A DNA stretch of 64,000 nt from Mucilaginibacter kameinonensis (GTDB lineage: Bacteria; Bacteroidota; Bacteroidia; Sphingobacteriales; Sphingobacteriaceae). Location: assembly GCF_003675385.1 (NCBI RefSeq), contig NZ_RCWZ01000003.1:744001-808000 (forward strand), given 5' to 3'. The notes beneath the pieces were generated by a model. The model saw only the letters and a list, made by a program, of their open reading frames with translations, did no database searches and was not told where the DNA came from. Shown piece after piece: positions 34,456 through 43,567 of this stretch. Each line of letters starts with the position of its first letter. The first letter of the stretch is position 1. Made by a program: the position numbers and the translations under genes.

Positions 34456-35244
34456 TTACTCTGGCAAAGCGCCAAGCCAGCCGGCGATGTACTCTGCATC
34501 TTCTGTCCAGGTTGACTGCCCAAGCACGTAATGATTGCGGCTTTCAGATTCCCGGTAGTCGGTAATTGAACTTTTATCACTGTATTTTTTATAGTTGGCG
34601 TAATTGAGCGAGGCCGGAATAAAATTGTCGTTACTGCCTGCTAAAAAAAGCAATGGCGCATGCGGCCTGTTAAAATCTACCCGGGCATCGTAAGTCAGTG
34701 CATCACGTACCAGTAACTTTGATTCAGGCGTTGCCAGGTCATAGTAGGCCTGCTTTTGATCCTCGTAGTTCATGCCATTGGTAAAAGCGTACTGCCATTC
34801 CCTGAACGACATGAGATATGATTTTTTTGATGAGGTAAAAAAGCCCAGTGCTCCCCAGCCTGCTTTATAAAACGAATATTTGAAAGTAAATACCCCTTTA
34901 GGCTGCAGGGAATGAATGGCGACACCAGCTGCTCCTAAACCCCGCTGCAACAATAATTGTGTTATCAGGCCGCCCATTGAATGCCCTATAAGGATGGGTT
35001 TGTGAGGTAATGCCTTTATGATATCGACAAAATATTCGGTTAAACCGGCCAGGCGCTGTGATGCAATAGCAGCGTCGGGCTGCCTTTGGCGTAAATCACA
35101 GGCCGATGCGTTTTTATGCGGCCAGGCCGGTGCCAGGGTAGTATATCCCTGCTCCTCAAAATATATTTTCCAGTTATCCCAACTACTGTTGCTTACAAAA
35201 GCGCCGGTTATAAAAACTATTGTTTTTGAAACTTTCTTTTCCAT
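34456..35244 (-). CDS. Alpha/beta hydrolase, serine type
   Basis: A 262-residue cytoplasmic hydrolase without signal peptide. The nucleophile elbow IGHSMGGLITQ gives the catalytic Ser; FITGAFVSNSSWDNW at the N-terminus forms the oxyanion region; the late segment PLLFLAGSNDNFIPASL carries the likely acid residue and RNHYVLG the His. Enzymes of this type hydrolyse esters or lactones; the exact substrate cannot be told. It is the first of two hydrolase genes reading away from the two-component cluster at 35635. Confidence 0.85.
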   Translation of the reverse strand: MEKKVSKTIVFITGAFVSNSSWDNWKIYFEEQGYTTLAPAWPHKNASACDLRQRQPDAAIASQRLAGLTEYFVDIIKALPHKPILIGHSMGGLITQLLLQRGLGAAGVAIHSLQPKGVFTFKYSFYKAGWGALGFFTSSKKSYLMSFREWQYAFTNGMNYEDQKQAYYDLATPESKLLVRDALTYDARVDFNRPHAPLLFLAGSNDNFIPASLNYANYKKYSDKSSITDYRESESRNHYVLGQSTWTEDAEYIAGWLGALPE

Positions 35245-35434
35245 GATCGCTCTAAATTCTTGTGCTATGTTTCATCATTTTGGCACAATCATGGCAATTG
35301 GCACACCAATTATTCAAAACACTGATTAACAGATATTTAAACAAAGTTCAAGATTTTACAAATTACTTTATCTCGTGGCGTGACGAAAAAAGGGTTGCGA
35401 AATAGAGCGGTAAATAACAAAAATACCACTCGCC

Positions 35435-35469
35435 ATATTTCGTGACACCGGACAGAAGGGACGAAATAT
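35435..35469. promoter_or_regulatory. Inverted CGAAATA-type sites, candidate activator binding site
   Basis: ATATTTCGT (35435-35443) and ACGAAATAT (35461-35469) are exact inverted repeats with a 17-base spacer. The same CGAAATA core occurs twice more in this gap and twice, as direct 12-bp repeats, before the second kinase gene. I infer an upstream activating site for the sigma-54 regulator encoded at 39653-41614. Confidence 0.45.
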
Positions 35470-35603
35470 CGCAAGGTTTTTTGTCAGGCGTTTTGAACAC
35501 CTTGGGATTTCATAGGGAGGCCTCTTTTGAATTTATGAATGATAATCAGTATTTTACCGGTGCTACCTGCAAAAAACGCCAAATTATGACTATTAAGTAG
35601 TTA

Positions 35604-35620
35604 TTGGCCTGCTTTATGCA
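35604..35620 (+). promoter_or_regulatory. Candidate sigma-54 (-24/-12) promoter of the first kinase gene
   Basis: TTGGCCTGCTTTATGCA has the invariant GG (35606-35607) and GC (35618-35619) with a 10-base gap, plus the TGGC and TGCA flanks. A start about 12 bases downstream would leave only a few bases before the ATG at 35635, which is unusually short and lowers confidence. Confidence 0.3.
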
Positions 35621-35634
35621 TAGCCAAAAAACTG

Positions 35635-37182
35635 ATGAAACTGTTATTTACCCTGGGCATTATCTTATTTATACAGTTTTCCGTTTCGGGGCAGTCAAGC
35701 ATTCCCCAAAAATCAGCTGCCAAATCAGCAAGTCAGCAAAGCGTCAGTCACGACTCAAACAGGTTTAATCTATTGCTCGATAGTGCGGATCAGTTCCAAA
35801 GGCAAAACAAACTGCAAAAGGCTTCTCATTTATTAAGGGAAACAGAAAACGGACTTTCATCCGCAACAATCAGTCAAAAAATACAACTCTATACACGCCT
35901 GCTCAATATATCCGCAACGCTTAAGCAGTACCAGGTAGCTGATAAATATGCAGATAAACTACAATCCATTCCCACAGGCATTAATAATGAGGCAACAGAA
36001 CAATACGCTATTTATCAGGCACTGATCCCCTATTTTCTGGCAACAAAAAAGGCTGATAAAGCAGTTGGCTATATCACCCTTCATAATGGATTAAGCAAAG
36101 CACAAAACAACACCGCCGGCCTGGCCCAAAATAACCTTTGGCTTTTTAAACTTGATTCTCTTCGTGGTAACCATCTTGCGGCTTTAGCCCATTACCGGGC
36201 GTATGCTGCTTTAAAAGATTCGGTATTTGAGCAAATTAAAAAGGGGCAAATAGCGCAGCTTGATAGCCAATACCATACTAAAAACAAAGACAAGCAGCTT
36301 AAAGACCAGGAAATTAACATCACACTTTTAAAAAAGCAGGAAGTTTTACAACGTCAGCACCTTAACCAGGTAAGGTTAATCCAAAACATTACAATAGCCT
36401 GCGCGGCAGTACTTTTTATGCTGTCAAGTGTGATATATAGCCGTTACAGGCTTAAGCAATCTGCCAATCAAAAACTGGAGGCCCAGCAACTGGAGATTAA
36501 TCAGAAAAACGAAACGTTGGAGCATCTTGCCGAACAAAAGGACGTGCTGATTGAAGAAAAAGAATGGCTTATCAAGGAGATCCATCACCGGGTAAAAAAC
36601 AACCTGCAAATTGTGATCAGTCTGCTCAATACGCAGTCGGTTTACCTTAACGATGAAAAAGCCCATGCCGCCATCCGCGAAAGCCAGCACCGGATGCAGT
36701 CAATAGCATTCATTCATCAAAAGCTTTACCAGTCAGAAAGCCGGGCTCTCATTGAGGCCCATATTTATATAGCCGAGTTAATTGAATATTTAAGCAACAG
36801 TTTTGACACCGGTAAACGGATCTGTTTTGAAAAAGACCTGGTTGATCTTGAGCTTGATGTATCGAGGGCCGTACCCATCGGCCTCATCCTGAACGAAGCG
36901 ATTACCAACTCCATAAAATACGCTTTCCCTAATGACGCCGACGGCTGCATCAGCGTATCGTTGTGTTGCGTTCAGGAAAATAGTTTCAGGCTTTGTGTTA
37001 GCGATAATGGCATTGGTTTACCGGAGGGTTTTGAAATTGCCAAATGCCGGTCGTTAGGGATGAATTTAATGCGGGGCTTAAGTAAACAAATTGGCAGCAG
37101 CCTCAAGCTCGAAAACAATAACGGTCTTAGCATCAGTATTGATTTTAAGGACGAAAAGCTGCTAAAACCCAATCCCAATTAA
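35635..37182 (+). CDS. HisKA_2-type sensor histidine kinase
   Basis: A 515-residue membrane kinase. It has a signal sequence (1-20), an extracytoplasmic helical region with TPR-like character (about 40-235), a membrane helix (about 248-270), a coiled-coil linker and a HisKA_2 phosphoacceptor block (EIHHRVKNNLQIVISLLNTQ, His near 317). The HATPase domain shows NEAITNSIKYAF (N box), DNGIGL (G1) and SLGMNLMRGLSKQ. The kinase half is nearly the same as in the next gene, showing tandem duplication; its sensor half is shorter. It probably phosphorylates the receiver-AAA regulator at 39653-41614. Confidence 0.92.
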   Translation: MKLLFTLGIILFIQFSVSGQSSIPQKSAAKSASQQSVSHDSNRFNLLLDSADQFQRQNKLQKASHLLRETENGLSSATISQKIQLYTRLLNISATLKQYQVADKYADKLQSIPTGINNEATEQYAIYQALIPYFLATKKADKAVGYITLHNGLSKAQNNTAGLAQNNLWLFKLDSLRGNHLAALAHYRAYAALKDSVFEQIKKGQIAQLDSQYHTKNKDKQLKDQEINITLLKKQEVLQRQHLNQVRLIQNITIACAAVLFMLSSVIYSRYRLKQSANQKLEAQQLEINQKNETLEHLAEQKDVLIEEKEWLIKEIHHRVKNNLQIVISLLNTQSVYLNDEKAHAAIRESQHRMQSIAFIHQKLYQSESRALIEAHIYIAELIEYLSNSFDTGKRICFEKDLVDLELDVSRAVPIGLILNEAITNSIKYAFPNDADGCISVSLCCVQENSFRLCVSDNGIGLPEGFEIAKCRSLGMNLMRGLSKQIGSSLKLENNNGLSISIDFKDEKLLKPNPN

Positions 37183-37192
37183 AACCAAATGG

Positions 37193-37222
37193 CGAAATAA
37201 AGTAACCTTACGAAATAAAGTA
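37193..37222 (+). promoter_or_regulatory. Direct repeat of a 12-bp CGAAATAAAGTA site
   Basis: CGAAATAAAGTA occurs at 37193-37204 and again at 37211-37222, 18 bp apart. The pair lies 56-85 bp upstream of the -24/-12 element at 37276-37292, the usual place for sigma-54 activator binding. Related sites occur in the gap upstream of the first kinase gene. Confidence 0.5.
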
Positions 37223-37275
37223 GTTACAGAAAATCACATAAACCATAAAACAATACAAATCAACACATTAAAGCA

Positions 37276-37292
37276 AAGGCATATCATTTGCA
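37276..37292 (+). promoter_or_regulatory. Candidate sigma-54 (-24/-12) promoter of the second kinase gene
   Basis: AAGGCATATCATTTGCA: GG at 37278-37279 and GC at 37290-37291 have the exact 10-base gap, and both GGCA and TTGCA match the family consensus. The predicted start is about 37 bases before the ATG at 37340. Confidence 0.5.
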
Positions 37293-37339
37293 TACGCACA
37301 TTAAAATAACAATAAGGCTTCATGGTGTGAAGCATACTG

Positions 37340-39640
37340 ATGGACTACGCTAAATCAAGTTTCGAAGAGGTGGTAAAAAAGTGGCTGGCTACATGCTGCC
37401 TGCTGCTATGTGCTTTATTGGGTTTTGCGCAGCAACCATCCCTGCCGGCTTTAAAAAAACAATTACAGAAAAGTAATGCCGATTCTGTACGTGTAAACCT
37501 GTTGATAAAAACCGGCAACTACTTCTTATCAAAAAAACTTGCCGATAGTGCACAGTATTACGCTTCGCAGGCAGAAAACCTCAGTGCTTCCTTAAAATAC
37601 GTTGAAGGTACAGGCAACAGTTATATACTAATGGCACAGGCCAGTATTATCAGGAAAGATAAAGATGCCTGCTACCCAATGATACAAAAAGCAATTGATT
37701 TGTTTACAAAATACAAATTGTACCGTCCCACCGCGGAAGCTGTTATCAGGCTTGGCGATGCGCATGCCGTTTTCGAGGGTGACGACGTTAACCGCAAAAT
37801 AGCATCCCTGCAAAAAGCGTCCATCGAACTGCATAAATCAACTGATAAAAAGCGTGAGGCCGACGTATTGAAAGACCTTGGCGATAATTTACAGATTCTC
37901 GGTCGTCACGAAGAGTCGTTAACCATACTTAAGCAGTCGTTTGCCGTTTATCAATCTATTCATTATCCTTATTTACAAGGCATTTACGATTTGATGGGGA
38001 GTGTATCGGCACAACTTGGCGATTATAACAAGGCCATTAAATACGGTTTATTAGCCGTCAAAACTGCCGAAGCTGTTAACGACACCACCATGCAGCTTTG
38101 TACTATTTATAACAGGCTTGGCCTCACCTACTATATCACAAGGCAGTTTAAAATAGCTCAAAACTATTTTGAAAAATCGCTGGTGATTGCCGAAAAGTAC
38201 AAGGATAGCGGCTCCATCATCTTGCTGGCATCTAACCTCTCAGTGATTTACCTGAAATACAACAAGCCCGAAAAAGTAATACCGCTTTTAAAACGAACCG
38301 AGGCCAATCAGCCCAACATGAGCATTGAGCAGCGCGCTACTATCGAATCGTTGATACTGATTGCTTATGCCACCATGAAGCAATACGATGAAGGGTTAGC
38401 ATATTGTAAAAAGCAACTTGAAATAGCGAAGCAATTGGATCAGCACAGTAACCCCCAGGAAATTGTACAACATGCTATTGCCAACTTTTATATTGCGTTT
38501 AAGATGGATAAACCTGCGCGCGAGCACCTTGCCCATTTTCGCAGCTTGAGCATAGAGCATCAAAACCCGGCAAATATTGCCAAATCATATTTGCTTGCCT
38601 TCAAACTCGACTCGGCCGAAACCAAATATGCCGAGGCGGTTGAAGCCTATAAAAAATATACCGCTATTAACGACTCCCTGTTCAGCAAAAAAAAAGCTAA
38701 TGAAATTGAACGTCTACAAATTCAGTACGAAACTGAAAAAAAGGACCACGAGCTTAAGATAAAAGAGCAAAATATACAACTGCTTACCAAACAAGCACAG
38801 CTTCAAAAAGCCAATATTAAACAGGAAAGGCTTACCCGTAACCTGACTATTGCAGGCGCTGCTTTACTGGCGTTGTTGTTGGGTTTAAACTATAACAGGT
38901 TCAGGTTAAAACGGCGCATCAATCAAAAACTACAAGTTCAGCAAAACGAAATAAGCCAGAAAAACAGGTCGCTCACTACGCTTGTGCAGGAAAAAGATAA
39001 CCTGCTGGAGGAGAAGGAATGGTTGATGAAAGAAATCCACCACCGGGTAAAAAACAACCTGCAAATCGTGATTAGCCTGCTTAATACCCAATCAAACTAT
39101 ATTACCAATGATATTGCTTTTAACGCCATACGCGAAAGCCAGCACCGGATGCAGTCCATTTCGCTGATTCATCAGAAGCTTTACCAGTCCGAAAATTTAG
39201 CCCTGGTTGATATGCCGGCTTATATTAACGATCTTGTTGATTATTTAAAGACAAGCTTTGATACCGGTACAAGGATCAGTTTTGAAACCCATATTGTTGA
39301 TGCTGAGTTTGACGTAACGCGCGCTGTTCCGCTGGGTTTGATCCTGAACGAGGCGATTACTAATGCTATTAAATATGCCTTTAAAGACGGCAGAGAGGGA
39401 AAGATCAGTATCAGCATGGAAGAAACCGATCATAATACCTATATTTTGAAGATCAGTGATAATGGCAGCGGCATTCCATCGCCCGAAAATATTACCAAGA
39501 GCAAAACCCTGGGCATGAGCCTTATCAGGGGCCTAAGCAAGCAGGTTGGCGGTACATTTAAAGTCGAAAACGATAATGGCCTTTCGGTAATTATTGAATT
39601 TACTAATGATAAGTTTATAAAAGCGGTTAAAAACATTTAA
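37340..39640 (+). CDS. TPR-containing HisKA_2-type sensor histidine kinase
   Basis: A 766-residue membrane kinase. A signal sequence (about 1-30, ending GFAQ) is followed by about nine TPR repeats (about 40-440, for example YLQGIYDLMGSVSAQLGDYNKAIKYG), a membrane helix (about 498-518), a coiled-coil linker and HisKA_2/HATPase domains. The phosphoacceptor block is EIHHRVKNNLQIVISLLNTQ (His near 567); NEAITNAIKYAF and DNGSGIP mark the ATP site. The TPR array probably senses a protein or peptide ligand outside the inner membrane. It is a paralogue of the preceding kinase and 12 bases upstream of the regulator gene, with its own candidate sigma-54 promoter. Confidence 0.93.
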   Translation: MDYAKSSFEEVVKKWLATCCLLLCALLGFAQQPSLPALKKQLQKSNADSVRVNLLIKTGNYFLSKKLADSAQYYASQAENLSASLKYVEGTGNSYILMAQASIIRKDKDACYPMIQKAIDLFTKYKLYRPTAEAVIRLGDAHAVFEGDDVNRKIASLQKASIELHKSTDKKREADVLKDLGDNLQILGRHEESLTILKQSFAVYQSIHYPYLQGIYDLMGSVSAQLGDYNKAIKYGLLAVKTAEAVNDTTMQLCTIYNRLGLTYYITRQFKIAQNYFEKSLVIAEKYKDSGSIILLASNLSVIYLKYNKPEKVIPLLKRTEANQPNMSIEQRATIESLILIAYATMKQYDEGLAYCKKQLEIAKQLDQHSNPQEIVQHAIANFYIAFKMDKPAREHLAHFRSLSIEHQNPANIAKSYLLAFKLDSAETKYAEAVEAYKKYTAINDSLFSKKKANEIERLQIQYETEKKDHELKIKEQNIQLLTKQAQLQKANIKQERLTRNLTIAGAALLALLLGLNYNRFRLKRRINQKLQVQQNEISQKNRSLTTLVQEKDNLLEEKEWLMKEIHHRVKNNLQIVISLLNTQSNYITNDIAFNAIRESQHRMQSISLIHQKLYQSENLALVDMPAYINDLVDYLKTSFDTGTRISFETHIVDAEFDVTRAVPLGLILNEAITNAIKYAFKDGREGKISISMEETDHNTYILKISDNGSGIPSPENITKSKTLGMSLIRGLSKQVGGTFKVENDNGLSVIIEFTNDKFIKAVKNI

Positions 39641-39652
39641 TACCTATACACT

Positions 39653-41614
39653 ATGAGCCAAAGGATACTTATTGTTGAAGATGAATTTATAGTAGCAAAC
39701 GATTTGTCGTTCATACTGGAAAAAGCCGGTTATGATGTTTGCGGCATAGCCGATTCGGTTGAAGAGGCCCGGGAAATCATCAAACTGAATAAGCCCCAAC
39801 TGGTTTTGCTGGATATTCATTTACAGGGCGAGCTCACGGGCATCGACCTGGCGAAGGAACTGGCAGAGGAGAACATAGCTTTCGTTTACCTTTCGGCAAA
39901 TTCAAACCAAAAAATATTGGAAGAGGCCAAAGCCACCAACCCATATGGCTTTATGGTGAAACCCTTTCGCGAAAAGGATGTGCTGGTGAGCCTGCAGATA
40001 GCCCAATATTTGCATGAGCAAAACATGAGCACTAAACGCAACAATGAGCTTACGCTGCAAAACTCGTTAAACGATATTATAGGCGACCCAACCGAATGGG
40101 ACCAAAAACTGCTCAGGATAGCTAAAGCATTGCAGCCACATATCTCCTTTGATTACCTGGCCATTGGCATGAAAAACCTTGGCCCCATTCCGTACGAAGG
40201 ATCAAGTTATCTGAGATTAAGCTTTAATGAATACCAAACTATTGGCATTGATGAATTGCTGAACATAACCGGGTTAAAAAGAAACGAACTGTTAAAACTC
40301 CAGGAGGCAGCCGATGAAGATAAAAGATCAGCATGGTACAACGATGCTGATTTCACGAAGCTGACACAACAAAACCCCGCCAAAAAACTGATCGCGAAAA
40401 CCTTCCAAATGGCATCAAACCTGGTGATGTATATCCCGGTTGCCGGGCAGCCTGGTTTTACCTTTTCTTTTTATAGCCGTAAGGCTGATGCCTACAACAA
40501 CCGGCATCTTGCGCTGGCCAACAGGTTGCAGCGATCATTATCGGCCGCTATTGAGGGTATAATGAAGCAGGCGGACAATGTAGCTATCAGACCTGTCGCT
40601 AAAAAAGAAGTCCCTATTAAAACTGAAAGCAAACCAGGCTTTGAAGGCATCATCGGCAGCAGTCATTTAATGCTTACCGCGCTTGACCACCTGAGCCTTG
40701 TAGCGCCTACTGAAACATCGGTACTTATTTTAGGCGAAAGCGGCACCGGGAAGGAACGCTTTGCTAAATGTATCCACCAGCTATCGCCACGAAGCAAAAA
40801 GCAGTTGGTAGTTGTTAATTGCGCCGCCCTGCCAACTCATTTAATTGAATCCGAATTATTTGGCCATGAAAAAGGCGCGTTTACAGGAGCGGTTGACAAG
40901 CGGGCCGGTAAATTTGAACAGGCATCCGGAGGTACCATATTCCTCGATGAAATTGGCGAACTACCACTTGAATCTCAAGCCAAATTATTACGCGTATTGC
41001 AGGAAAAAGAAGTGGAAAAACTTGGCGGCAGAGAAACCATTAAGGTTGATGTACGTGTGATAGCGGCTACCAATTGTAACCTTGAAAAAGAAGTAGCGGC
41101 AGGTAAGTTCCGGTTAGATCTGTATTACCGGTTAAACATCTTCCCTATCATCCTCCCTTCTTTACGTGAGCGCAAGGATGATATCCCTGTACTGGCAGAG
41201 CATTTTATCGAAAAATATTCGGCTATGGCAGGCAGGCCAAAACTCACACTATCCAAACAGGCCTTAGCCGACCTCATGAACTATAACTGGCCCGGCAACG
41301 TACGCGAGCTGGAACACCTGATAGAACGCAACGTACTTTTAACCCGGGGAAATGTGATAGAAAGGATCATGTTACCCGGTATAATTCCGTCTGCCGTAAC
41401 TCCGGCAGCTTCAGTTGTATCTATTGGCGACAAGGTTAAATCAATTGATGAAAACGAACGCGATTATATCCTGGCTATACTAAAAAAATGTAATGGACGT
41501 ATTGCAGGCCCCGGTGGTGCCGCCGAACTGCTGGATGTACCTTCAACTACATTAAACAGCAAAATGAAACGCCTGGGCATTACCCGTAAACACGTATCAG
41601 ATAGCGGGAATTAA
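39653..41614 (+). CDS. Sigma-54-dependent response regulator (receiver-AAA-Fis)
   Basis: A 653-residue transcription activator. The receiver is at 1-125 with phospho-acceptor Asp54 (VLLDIHLQ). A long central region (about 130-310) has GAF-like character but no clear motif. The AAA+ domain follows with GESGTGKE (near 361), GAFTGA (near 408, the sigma-54 contact loop), GGTIFLDEIGELP and an R-finger region. A Fis-type helix-turn-helix ends the protein (about 620-650, GGAAELLDVPSTTLNSKMKRLGI). It is last in the cluster with two HisKA_2 kinases, an uncommon pairing for an NtrC-type regulator. It may bind the CGAAATA sites found before both kinase genes. Confidence 0.94.
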   Translation: MSQRILIVEDEFIVANDLSFILEKAGYDVCGIADSVEEAREIIKLNKPQLVLLDIHLQGELTGIDLAKELAEENIAFVYLSANSNQKILEEAKATNPYGFMVKPFREKDVLVSLQIAQYLHEQNMSTKRNNELTLQNSLNDIIGDPTEWDQKLLRIAKALQPHISFDYLAIGMKNLGPIPYEGSSYLRLSFNEYQTIGIDELLNITGLKRNELLKLQEAADEDKRSAWYNDADFTKLTQQNPAKKLIAKTFQMASNLVMYIPVAGQPGFTFSFYSRKADAYNNRHLALANRLQRSLSAAIEGIMKQADNVAIRPVAKKEVPIKTESKPGFEGIIGSSHLMLTALDHLSLVAPTETSVLILGESGTGKERFAKCIHQLSPRSKKQLVVVNCAALPTHLIESELFGHEKGAFTGAVDKRAGKFEQASGGTIFLDEIGELPLESQAKLLRVLQEKEVEKLGGRETIKVDVRVIAATNCNLEKEVAAGKFRLDLYYRLNIFPIILPSLRERKDDIPVLAEHFIEKYSAMAGRPKLTLSKQALADLMNYNWPGNVRELEHLIERNVLLTRGNVIERIMLPGIIPSAVTPAASVVSIGDKVKSIDENERDYILAILKKCNGRIAGPGGAAELLDVPSTTLNSKMKRLGITRKHVSDSGN

Positions 41615-41631
41615 GCGGCCCGGACACCATA

Positions 41632-41967
41632 TCAGTTTGCCAGCTGCGGAGCGCACAAAGCCTCGATAACCAGCAGTCCTTTGTCGCCATCCATAGTTTC
41701 AATGGTATGGATATACTTATACGTTTGCGTCAGCTGGTCAAAACCCTGATCTATTACGTTAATACTAAGATCGGAGATTGGAAAATCCTCGCAGTTTTGA
41801 ATACAACGTAATCTTTGATTGTTTATCTGTGAAAAATCATTAGTGTAACCTTTGCCGTGCAGATCGATGACCCATTTGGTCAAAGTGCGATTTAGCTTTT
41901 TGCAGGTTTTTACGTCTTTCATGGTGCTGATCTTTAATTGTTTACCCTGTTCATTAGCATAGTTCAT
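41632..41967 (-). CDS. Small protein of unknown function
   Basis: A 111-residue protein (or 96 if translation starts at the second Met). It converges on the sigma-54 regulator with a 17-base gap. The pattern of a Leu-rich N-terminal helix followed by LHGKGYTNDFS and two beta-like segments loosely recalls a family of roughly 100-residue Bacteroidota proteins often mislabelled as phosphoribosylpyrophosphate synthetase, but the match is weak. No signal peptide or membrane segment. A CGAAATA site lies 156 bases upstream (42123-42129). Confidence 0.55.
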   Translation of the reverse strand: MNYANEQGKQLKISTMKDVKTCKKLNRTLTKWVIDLHGKGYTNDFSQINNQRLRCIQNCEDFPISDLSINVIDQGFDQLTQTYKYIHTIETMDGDKGLLVIEALCAPQLAN

Positions 41968-42178
41968 GAAAAGTTATGAACTAATTTTACGGTAGATGCT
42001 GTTCATTTTAGCCGTTTTAAGCCAACAATCGAACCAAAATCACAACACATTAGCAATCAACAAATTAAACAAAATTGACTTTAAATTCATAGCCATATAT
42101 CGTAAAATTTTCAACATAATAACGAAATATAGCGATCACATAACAACCTAATGTTCAAATAGATAACTATCTACAAAC

Positions 42179-42217
42179 AAAACCGGGTACCAGTAATGCC
42201 TACTGATACCCGGTTTT
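42179..42217 (-). terminator. Intrinsic terminator of the MFS operon
   Basis: Arms 42179-42195 and 42201-42217 (core AACCGGGTA / TACCCGGTT, one mismatch) with a 5-base loop lie 23 bases beyond the MFS stop codon at 42241. The next bases on the minus strand are T-containing (TTGTTTG). Confidence 0.75.
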
Positions 42218-42240
42218 GTTTTAGAAATAAACTTTTATAA

Positions 42241-43536
42241 TTATGCTTTTACATTAGCCCTGCCTGCTTTATGCCCTAAAGTTGAATAATACAGGATGAA
42301 CAGGTAGATAGGAATTAGCATAATATAGGCCGATTGTGCCGAAAATTTTTCAGAGAAATAGCCATACAGCGGAGGCAACACAGCGCCGCCAGCAATACCC
42401 ATAACCAATAATGACGATGCTATTTTGGTAAACCGACCCAAACCAGCCAATGCCAGCGGCCATATAGCAGGCCACATCAATGAATTGGCTAAGCCAAGCA
42501 AGGCGATACAGAACACCGATGCGTAACCGTGCGTTAATAAGGTAGCTATAGTTAAAATAATCCCCAATATCGCCGAAGCCACTAATGCCTTTTGTTGAGT
42601 TATGAATTTAGGGATGCAGAAAACCCCAACCAAATAGCCCACTATCATAGATACCAGGGTACATGAGGTAAAGAATTTAGCTGTTGATAAGGCGATATGC
42701 TGCGAAGTGCCATAAAGCGAGATGGAATCGCCGGCAATAACCTCGGCGCCTACGTAAACAAATAAGGTAGCTACGCCAAGCATTAAATGCGGGAACTGTG
42801 TAATACTTGTTTTATTTGTATTTGCAGCAGCTACCTCTTCGTCTTCATGCTCAGTGTTGATTTCTGGCAATGATGAAAAATAGATAAGTATAGCCAGCAG
42901 GATCAAAACAACCACCATAATGCCATAAGGCATGATCACCCTTGATGCAAGCTCATTTAATTCCAGCGCCTTTTCAGTTGCGCTTAAGGTTTTTAGCTTT
43001 TCGGTTATCGCGTCAATATTAGCGAGTACTACTGTTCCTAAAATAACGGGGGCTAAAGCGCCCGCTATTTTATTACAAATCCCCATGATACTAATGCGCC
43101 TTGCAGCTGTTTCGGCCGGGCCTAAAATGGTGATATAAGGGTTTGAAGCCGTTTGTAAAACCGTTAAACCTGTGCCCTGCACAAACAGGCCTATTAAAAA
43201 TATCCCATAGGTACGGCTCATAGCGGCCGGTATAAATATCAACGCGCCAATAGCCATAACAAACAAGCCTATAGCCATGCCGTTTTTAAAACCAAACTTC
43301 TTGATGGTTTTGCCGGCCGGGATGCCCATTACAACGTAAGCAATATAAAAGGCGGTGGTTACAAAATAAGCTTCCTTGGTACTAAGCTCACAGGCTATTT
43401 TTAAATAAGGAATGAGCGTACCATTCATCCAGGTTACAAAACCAAAAATGAAGAATAAAGCACCGATAATTACAATCGGGTTTATCGCTGATTTTTTTAC
43501 CGGCGATTCAATTACTGTACTTGCTGTTTGGGCCAT
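42241..43536 (-). CDS. MFS sugar transporter (FucP/GluP-like)
   Basis: A 431-residue protein with about 12 membrane segments of the fucose/glucose-galactose permease group: FGFVTWMNGTLIPYLK in helix 1, the PAGKTIKKFG loop and the QTASNPYITILGPAETAARRI segment after helix 4 are typical. It would import a hexose or sugar acid by proton symport through the inner membrane. The acidic loop in the middle (EINTEHEDEEVAAAN, about 225-240) separates the two halves. It lies 31 bases after the CBM9-like gene on the same strand, implying a joint role in carbohydrate use. Confidence 0.9.
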   Translation of the reverse strand: MAQTASTVIESPVKKSAINPIVIIGALFFIFGFVTWMNGTLIPYLKIACELSTKEAYFVTTAFYIAYVVMGIPAGKTIKKFGFKNGMAIGLFVMAIGALIFIPAAMSRTYGIFLIGLFVQGTGLTVLQTASNPYITILGPAETAARRISIMGICNKIAGALAPVILGTVVLANIDAITEKLKTLSATEKALELNELASRVIMPYGIMVVVLILLAILIYFSSLPEINTEHEDEEVAAANTNKTSITQFPHLMLGVATLFVYVGAEVIAGDSISLYGTSQHIALSTAKFFTSCTLVSMIVGYLVGVFCIPKFITQQKALVASAILGIILTIATLLTHGYASVFCIALLGLANSLMWPAIWPLALAGLGRFTKIASSLLVMGIAGGAVLPPLYGYFSEKFSAQSAYIMLIPIYLFILYYSTLGHKAGRANVKA

Positions 43537-43567
43537 ATTAGTTTGTTTTGATTAGAGGTATTTTATT

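Larger units (their letters stand above)
35245..35634. other. Divergent control region between hydrolase and sensor-kinase genes
   Basis: A 390-base gap with no gene. It holds four CGAAATA-type sites (35364-35375 inverted, 35398-35407, 35436-35442 inverted, 35462-35468), a perfect inverted repeat 35435-35443/35461-35469, and two sequences with the GG-N10-GC spacing of sigma-54 promoters (35282-35295 and 35606-35619). Confidence 0.6.

Noticed and set aside
35280..35296. TGGCACAATCATGGCA, with GG-N10-GC spacing
   Set aside because: Would be a sigma-54 promoter about 330 bases before the kinase start, within the hydrolase promoter region; the -12 part is imperfect. Mentioned but not called.
35326..35343. 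Two-unit 11-bp TTAAC/TTAAA repeat upstream of the serine hydrolase
   Set aside because: Only two units. A similar pair occurs at 16264-16280 before the efflux operon, so two-unit matches seem to be background in A/T-rich spacers.
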